Source: Strongylocentrotus droebachiensis
Lineage: Eukaryota > Echinodermata > Echinoidea > Camarodonta > Strongylocentrotidae
Assembly: GCA_035222895.1 (NCBI GenBank)
Contig: JAVYIG010006565.1
Span: 51,722 to 115,721 of the forward strand
Reading direction: 5' to 3'
Length of the DNA: 64,000 nt
The position numbers and the translations under genes are program-made. The notes beneath the pieces are model-generated. The model saw only the letters and a list, made by a program, of their open reading frames with translations, ran no database searches and had not been told where the DNA came from. This document shows positions 57,456-64,000 of this stretch, piece after piece; position 1 is the first letter of the stretch; every line of letters starts with the position of its first letter.

Positions 57456-57534
57456 GTAACGTTTGTGTCATCTATTCAATAGTGACGCTTTTTCGATACG
57501 AATCTTGTTACTATTCATGAATTTTTCTTGGGTA

Positions 57535-57556
57535 CGTGTGTGTGTGTGTGTGTGTG
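57535..57556. repeat. (TG)n microsatellite
   Basis: Pure GT/TG array. Confidence 0.9.
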
Positions 57557-57699
57557 GGAGGAGGTATTCTACACCCGCAAGAAAATTCACAACGGTACAG
57601 TGCTATAGTAAAGATCATGTAAAGATGACAATGAAACTGACACAATACCCTGCAAATTAAGAGATAACAGGCTACGATTTCTCCAATGCAGTAGAACTT

Positions 57700-58010
57700 C
57701 AAATATGCCTACACCCCATGACCTACGTGCGCCAAATCCGTTAGTCGGAGAAGGAAATAGGACCCTGATCCCACCCTTTTTTAATAGGATTCCATGGGCT
57801 CACGTCCAAAGCGCCCCCGACCGAAAGCCCCCCGGGTGGGCAAACACGCTAAACGAGTCCTTCACCGCCATCCTTTCAGGCTTAAAGCCCTTGATTTCTC
57901 TTGGGATAATACTCACAGCCGGATAATTGATTCCACAAATTACGGGAGACAAAATCCCATGTGTTTGTTTAATCCTTTCATCTCTCTCCTCCGGAATAAA
58001 AGGGTCCTTA
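57700..58010. promoter_or_regulatory. GC-richer complex island, possible conserved non-coding element
   Basis: Non-repetitive, CpG-containing sequence flanked by AT-rich DNA. Frames are open on both strands (up to 137 codons) without recognisable domains. Candidate regulatory element by composition only. Confidence 0.2.
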
Positions 58011-58379
58011 TAATTTAATACTATTTTATTATATTTGCGATAATGCGAGATATAACGCGCTGTCTGATTTCGTTTTCGCTTTGCGGATGCAGGGTGATGT
58101 TGGAGGCGGGGGGCGACACGAGTGTGTGCAAATAGAAACCATGGTAACATTGCCTCTATAGACATAGCAAAAGGGAAGTAAAAAGGCGTTTGATTTTGTT
58201 TTTCATCGTTCAACTTTGAATGACTTCTATTTGATAGCGTAATGATAATAGCACGTCATGTTTTTCAAATAGCTTAACGATTAAAAAATCGGAAAATTTA
58301 ATAGAACTTGGCCTTTGTCACTTTCACCATTGGGTGTTTGTTCACCGGGGCCCATATCCATAAGACCCTTACATAGCCA

Positions 58380-58428
58380 GTTGTCAACTAATTATATAGG
58401 CTATAGTCCATGGTTATTAGTTGACAAC
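58380..58428. repeat. Short inverted repeat
   Basis: GTTGTCAACTAAT (58380-58392) and ATTAGTTGACAAC (58416-58428) are perfect 13-bp arms around a 23-bp loop. Confidence 0.85.
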
Positions 58429-58462
58429 TACGCGTACTAAGATGTTATGAATATGAACCCTA

Positions 58463-58535
58463 ATGTGTGTGTGTGTCTCTGTGTGTGTGGGTGTATGTAT
58501 GCGTGCGTGTGTGGGTGTGTTTGTGTACGTGTGTT
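58463..58535. repeat. (TG)n microsatellite
   Basis: TG array with CT, GG and CG interruptions. Confidence 0.9.
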
Positions 58536-58553
58536 TTCTTTTATTTTGTATCC

Positions 58554-58864
58554 AATAGGCCATTTTCGTATTGTAACCAAATTAATGAATAAGTCTTTGT
58601 GAAGTGCCTCAATACAAATTATTTTATTCACCTGATAAGAATAATAGTATTTCAATAGTCAGAATGCTAACTGCATTTATTAGGTGTTGCTAGGTAGGTT
58701 GAGCCATAATGTTTATCCTACCTGGCAACAATTAATGTATGCACTTCGGATTCTGTCTTTTGAAATACTATTATTCTTTATATCAGGTGAATGAAATAAA
58801 TTGTATTGAGCCACTTCAGAAAGATTATGCATTAAATTTGGTTACATTACGAAAATGGCCTATT
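58554..58864. mobile_element. Fold-back element, 311 bp
   Basis: Arms of about 103 bases (AATAGGCCATTTTCGTA… at 58554; …GAAAATGGCCTATT ending 58864) are inverted copies with roughly 10% mismatches and small indels. The central part also pairs (GTTGCTAGGTAGG with CCTACCTGGCAAC), so nearly the whole element forms one hairpin with an 18-base loop. No clear target-site duplication is visible and there is no coding sequence. Confidence 0.85.
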
Positions 58865-60280
58865 GAACCTTGTCATTTATTGAATTTTAATTGAATAATC
58901 ATTGGTCTGGCAAATGCTAGGAGTGAGGTTGTTATCTTCATTAACAAAAATAGATAAGATTTTTTGTTAATGTCGGGAATATTGAGAGGCTTGGTATTAA
59001 ATTCGAATTAGATGATCTTTAGTTTAATTCAAATTCATTATAATTATACCTATCGGTGTTATCTAATTAATTATATTTATTTCAGATCAAGTCAATTCAA
59101 TTACATTATTCAATTAAGTTCAATAATTAAGTTCAATTAATTTCGATCAATTTCAAATGCAAATCAGTTCAATGTACATGTATATCACAGTCCAGTTTTG
59201 TCCAATTACATCCCAGTTAATTGAAATAAATGCATTGGTTAAAGGTTTCCTCAATTTAGCTCATGAATTGAATTGTTTTAATCTCTGTCATTAACTAATA
59301 ATTTTCGAAGTAGGTCAACACAAATGACAGAAAGGCAATAGATTGTCTCAATGATTCCAAAGTCAATGCTATCTAACAACTTATGTAAATATAAGTACAG
59401 AAAATTGCATCAAATTGGATTAGATTTGTTATGAAATTATTTTGCTTTCATGTAGACAGAATTTCCTGAACTTGAATAAGTATACAGTATAATGTAATTT
59501 GGTTGTGACATCACGCGTCATATATGACATTCAGTCTAGACGTTTAATTTCAAATCAAAGATCGTTTTCAACTGTTTTGTTTTTATTTGAGAGCGAATAG
59601 ATATTGAATTTAAGCTAAAAATTGGTCGTAGATTTATCAGGGTCGGGGAAGAGGACATTTCCATTCTGGATTATTAGTAAAATTCCAAGAGGAGAAGAAA
59701 GCAATTAGTTGACAAAAAATGAGAACAAAATCAGATGGCAATTATTTTATACGTGCTCTGAAAGCTAAGTTCTAAATTGTTTCATATTTTTACAAATTCA
59801 GGGCATAAGAACGCACAATGAGAAGTGTTCTCCTCACGTTATTTATTACCAAATTACACTAGCTGTTGATTTAATTGAAATAAAATCAGGTACATAATTT
59901 TAATCATCAATCGACTACTGTAGAAGTAAGTATGCAGCTATTGTTTTACCCCGATCACGATTTGCATTAGGCTCGTGGTTTGCCATTTAAATTATATAAG
60001 TCAGTAAATTGCGTCATTTAGATGAAAATTGCTCGCAATTTATTCTGAGGATTGGAAAGATTTTTGCTGCAGTATTCTACCTGAATGCATAATGAAAGGA
60101 GAAGAAAGTACACAGTTGTCTATATTCCTTTTACAGGTTTTTTTTTTTTTCCAATAATATTGATCAGTGATTTGACATTTCAATCAGTAAGATATTTGTG
60201 TGGGACGAGGTAGGTCAATAGGACAATCATGAACATTAGGCTAATATACAATAGGGAGTAACAATAACAGTTACATCAGC
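58865..60280. other. AT-rich spacer with TTCAAT-rich patch
   Basis: About 59090-59150 is built of TTCAATTAA-like motifs. No gene supported. Confidence 0.4.
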
Positions 60281-60458
60281 AGTAGTGGTGGAAGTATTAG
60301 TAGTAGTTGAAGTAGTATTATTAATAGTTGTCGAAGTAGTAGTAGTAGTAGTAGTAGTAATATAAGTAGGAACAATAGCAGCAGCAGCAGCAGGAGCTGA
60401 AGTAGAAGTAGTGGTTGAAGTAGCAAAAGCAAAAACAACAGCGTTAGCAGAAGTCGTT

Positions 60459-60507
<49 letters not shown>

Positions 60508-60580
60508 CAGTAGTTGTTGTAGTAAAATTAGTAGAAGTAGTAGTAGTAGTAGTTACAAGTAGTTGCTGTTGAAGTAGAAT

Positions 60581-60623
<43 letters not shown>

Positions 60624-60660
60624 GGAAGTAGTATAGAGGTCGAAATATTAGCAGTAGTAA
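60281..60660. repeat. (TAG)n trinucleotide block
   Basis: About 380 bases dominated by GTA/TAG units with CAG, AAG and TTG interruptions. The plus-strand TAG units preclude coding in that frame. Confidence 0.95.
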
Positions 60661-60955
60661 CAGCAGTATAGTAGTCTTACTTAGTTCCAGTAGCAGCTCT
60701 GACAGTAATAGAAAATACACATTTGTGATAGTATTAGTTTTGCTCGTCGTGTAGAAGTATTCTAGTAATAACTGTTAACGTCATCGTCGTACATGTAGTC
60801 GTTGTCATACAATCAAAATGTACATGATTGGAAATCCACTTTTGATGAAGTCTTATATGAGAGATTTTGTTTGGAATGGATTAAACTATTTTGAAAATAT
60901 AAGTGTAATCAACTATGAAGGAAGTGTTTACTAATAATAATTGGTCTTATTTACC

Positions 60956-61160
60956 CAGGGTAGCCATGTTGCTCTTTCTGCTGGCCCTGCAATTATTACT
61001 ACCCTGCAATTATTGCCAAATATCCGTTTACGCATGGGTGCATGGAGAGTGGCAAATGTGGACTAATGTCTTACCAAAGGACAATAGTGCTGGGGAAGGA
61101 TTCGAACCATCAACCCTTGGAGTGAGAGCCAAGTGAATGAACCACTATACCACGTCACCT
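60956..61160 (-). repeat. tRNA-derived SINE, family B (best copy)
   Basis: The minus-strand head GTGACGTGGTATAGTGGTTC (box A) and GATGGTTCGAATCC (box B) are intact. The body matches 3156-3359. The 73-codon plus-strand frame (60915-61136) is a translation of this repeat. Confidence 0.85.
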
Positions 61161-61589
61161 TTAGATAAAAAAAATGGATTTCCAATCCTCTGCCTTATGA
61201 GAGTATTAGAGAGAAGATGTGGTGTTAGTTGTTGCGGTATTACTCGGTATCGTCGTCGGCATTGTCGTTGTTGAAACAGTCGTAGTAGTAGCAGTAGTAG
61301 CAGCAGGTCCCAGGAAGATTCCTCTCGAATAGACGTGACGCAAACTTCAAGGAAAAAGACATATAGACTTTTTCAGGTGCTGCGAAGAGAGTTTTATGAG
61401 CGGGAGTCCACAAGATTTATCGGAGTGCCTATCGGTATGCCGCACATCAATGGGCGTCGATCTGTTCATTGAAAATTTTAATCCTCCTGTATTTTATAAT
61501 TTCCACGGGTAATATTAGTCACTTGAGTTATTCTTATTAATCGAGCCTTTTAAATATTTTTTTTCGTTCCTTTAGGCATTGATGTAGCT
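61161..61589. other. Spacer
   Basis: Contains a GTAGTAGTAGCAG patch near 61280. No gene supported. Confidence 0.4.
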
Positions 61590-61613
61590 CCCCCCCCCCC
61601 CCCCCCCCCCCCC
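61590..61613. repeat. 24-base poly-C tract
   Basis: The longest uninterrupted homopolymer in the window. Confidence 0.95.
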
Positions 61614-61739
61614 TCTATAGCTCATGGGCGATTCCCCCAATTAACAATAGTATGTTTCAAACACGTTTTCGCTGAACTCATCACATAAACTGAACTTATC
61701 TCAACGAATGAAGCTAACCTTCACTCAACCATCATCATC

Positions 61740-62060
61740 ATTAACCTATACGTTCTTCGCCTCGTTCAAGTGATCAAGTCAAGCAAAAGCGAGACGATTG
61801 GGCGTGCTAAATTGACGTTTCCTGCTCTGGCGTAAAATGCTCTAATCGATTTATGAGCTCTCGGTCATCCACACCTATCGATCCTCTCGTTGATTCAATC
61901 TAATGCCGTGATTTAATTACTTATTTTCTCTCCGTCGTCATTTTTTTCTTTCAACGTGATCTTTTTCCCCTTCCGTCAGTCCTATTTTAAACGTCTTTGC
62001 TGCTCCCGGTTAACGAAGCATGCAGGCTTTTAGGGATTACCTAAGGGACCTCGTCCAAGA
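61740..62060. promoter_or_regulatory. Complex island, possible cis-regulatory element
   Basis: Non-repetitive with TAATCGATTTATGAGCTC, CTATCGATCC, TGATTTAATTAC and ACGTGATC cores. No sustained open frame. The regulatory role is an inference from motif content. Confidence 0.2.
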
Positions 62061-62800
62061 GGAGTTTGTGACGAGCCTCTTCTTCCAATCTTTTTCACCC
62101 ATTTTTTAAAAAGAAAATTCAATCCGTCAAGAAGATTGATTCTGATTGCCCTTTAATATTCAGCTGGTTTGAGAGTTTGAATTTGAGAGGAAAGCTACTC
62201 TGATTTCAGGAAAATTTGGAAGTTCATTATTGACAATGTTCGTCATCTCCTATCGCAGCCCACATATTTTGAGGTTATATTCGCCCGAGAATGACGGTTA
62301 GTTTGTACGTCAAGCCTAAATCAAAATATGGCGATTTTTTGTTTTTAATAAGCAAACCTCGCTCATCTCGTATTTGTATCTTTTTCAAAAATGTGTTCTT
62401 CTCTCCTCGCAATAAACACTGGATAAGAACCTGTGTAATCCGGCAATCGTGGAGATATTATCGCTTGGGATATTCTGAATCGTGGTTTTTATTTTAAGTT
62501 CTGCGTCTTCTGGATTCTCGGATGTGGTTTCAACAAGTTTGAAATGTTTTAGATCGATGCTGCTCACTTATACAAGTTTTGTTTTGTTTTTATATTCAAT
62601 ACTTGCCGCGCAGAGAGAAAGAGGTTATGCAAAGGTAATACTAAAGTTCATCGTTATAAAATTCTTTTTTTGTAATAATTGTGTGATTACCATTATGAAG
62701 GGACTAGCTATTAACGAGAGATGTAAGTTGGTCAAGTGGCAATGTCCGTCATACGGTCAGCTCTCGTTCTTCGTCTACAAACTGACTCAGCGGACCCCGG

Positions 62801-62904
62801 GTCGAGACTGAGTCACGTCTTTCGGATGGTGATGTTAAAAGTCGGTCCCAAGACGTAAATAACCATACATGATTGATACACGTCTGTAAAAAGCCAAATT
62901 ACGC
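62801..62904 (+). repeat. Interspersed SINE-tail repeat, copy 2
   Basis: Inverted relative of 54125-54230, beginning GTCGAGACTGAGTCACGTCT. It ends about 30 bases before the fold-back element at 62933. Confidence 0.7.
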
Positions 62905-62932
62905 ACACTGTACCCCGCACACACATCACATG

Positions 62933-63588
62933 GATGCTTTAGTCTTTTAATAGCCCATTCTAAGGTGTGAAAATGCTGTTGGTGCGAAAGCCTCATTAAA
63001 CGCTCATAGTTGTCAAGTCATGATGAAACGCTCTATTAAGAACATAAATGTGATGTTTGAATGTACCGAGTCATTATGTTTACGGGGGCCGCCTCCTTTT
63101 TTTTCCTTCTTTTTTCTTCATAATTTTTATAATTTTTTAATTAAAAAAGAAGAAGATCTAGACTATTTCTGATAAAAACATTTAAAAAAAAAAAAAAAAA
63201 ATTGCCGGCGGCCATCTTGAAAAATAGCCCGGCCATTTTGAACGGCCATTTTGTAAAGAAAAAAAAAGGGAAAAAAAGGGCCTCCTCCTTCCTATTTTTC
63301 AAAAAAGGAGGACGCTAAACATGTTTTTTAATTTTTTTATTTGGCCTTATGAGCTCAATACTGTTCAATGTTGACCTATACTTTGCAAGACCCTGAGAGC
63401 ATATTCATAGTGGTACCCAGATGTTCTGTCAATTAATGTTCGTAGACATACTGATTCGGTACATTCAAACATCACATTTATGTTCTTAAACAGAGCGTTT
63501 CATCATGACTTGACAACTATGAGCGTTTAATGATGCTTTCGCACCTACAGCATATTCACACCTTGGAATGGGCTATTAAAAGAGCATC
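62933..63588. mobile_element. Long fold-back element, 656 bp
   Basis: Arms of about 150 bases (62933-63083 and 63439-63588) are inverted copies with few mismatches. Shared blocks include TTTTAATAGCCCATTC, AACGCTCATAGTTGTCAAGT and ACATAAATGTGATGTTTGAA. The spacer is A/T-run-rich with two GGCGGCCATCTTG / CGGCCATTTTG blocks and partial inner pairing. No coding sequence. Confidence 0.9.
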
Positions 63589-63613
63589 TCTCAGGCAATC
63601 GGTGTAGGGGGGA

Positions 63614-63923
63614 GGGGGGGGGGGGGGGGGGGTAAGTCTACTTTTAAGAATTGTTTTAAAAGAAGTATCATCTTTCAACATCAATCAAGGGTGTTTAGGT
63701 GTTGTCTCTTTAGTATGGTAGCCACGATGGAAGCGACACGCCGGCCATGAATAATAAGAGACCCTAAGAGACTTTGAAGGTGTTGGGTCGATTCAGGCGG
63801 CAGGATTCGTGGCATACCGATGGGCTTGACGCGGCCTTAACGTCACTATTTACCTTTATCTTTCCCTAGTTTCTCCTTCTTTTTTGTTTTTTGTTCTTAG
63901 TTTGTATGGGGGGGGGGGGGGGG
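63614..63923. repeat. Two poly-G runs
   Basis: 19 G at 63614-63632 and 16 G at 63908-63923. The sequence between is unremarkable. Confidence 0.95.
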
Positions 63924-64000
63924 TATTTTGGAAGCCAAGTCTACTTGACACCGATCTAGTTGAATATCAATGTATTGTATTCAGGTAGAATTCTTTGAAA

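Noticed and set aside
60915-61136. 73-codon plus-strand open frame
   Set aside because: Covers a SINE copy shared with 3156-3359.

Overview
The window looks like nuclear DNA of a marine invertebrate, most likely an echinoderm and probably a sea urchin. It is AT-rich with almost no long open frames. It has many tRNA-headed SINE-like repeats, many miniature inverted-repeat transposons (MITEs), long (CT)n/(GA)n tracts, repeated poly-G/poly-C runs, and the short motif ATAGGCCTAT that I associate with echinoderm genomes. The species assignment is a judgement from sequence style, not from an alignment. There is no sign of bacterial operons, CRISPR arrays or rRNA.

Genes are sparse and appear only as small exons. 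The best supported is a + strand locus. Its start-codon exon (26458-26536) has a branch point, an acceptor, an ATG and a GTAAGA donor. Its terminal exon (27787-27955) has a long pyrimidine tract, a stop codon and AATAAA 38 bases later. A second candidate lies on the - strand between about 36.89 and 33.26 kb. It has a TATAAAAA box, an untranslated first exon with an AAG|GTAAGA donor, an internal exon open through both ends, further plausible coding pieces, and a terminal exon followed by AATAAA. Isolated exon candidates lie at 3635-3689 (-), 22488-22579 (-, PH-domain-like motif, ending exactly at a transposon), 39752-39894 (+) and 51451-51614 (+). None could be assigned to a named protein.

Most of the rest is mobile or repetitive. 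Roughly: 0-10 kb holds SINEs, a TA-flanked MITE and a 10-bp-TSD MITE. 10-20 kb holds a hAT-type MITE, a palindromic MITE, SINEs and a run of local tandem duplications. 20-33 kb holds (CT)n/(GA)n blocks, a TTAA MITE, the + strand gene and MITE copies. 33-38 kb is the - strand gene with a GC-rich promoter region and a MITE cluster. 38-47 kb holds SINEs and AT-rich spacer. 47.2-49.2 kb is a ~2 kb terminal-inverted-repeat element filled with minisatellites. 49-64 kb holds a LINE reverse-transcriptase relic, hAT and TTAA MITEs, two long fold-back elements, a (TAG)n block and more SINEs.

The features do not form a pathway. The window reads as gene-poor, transposon-rich DNA with one or two small uncharacterised genes and a few GC-richer islands that might be cis-regulatory. 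All gene calls need transcript evidence.
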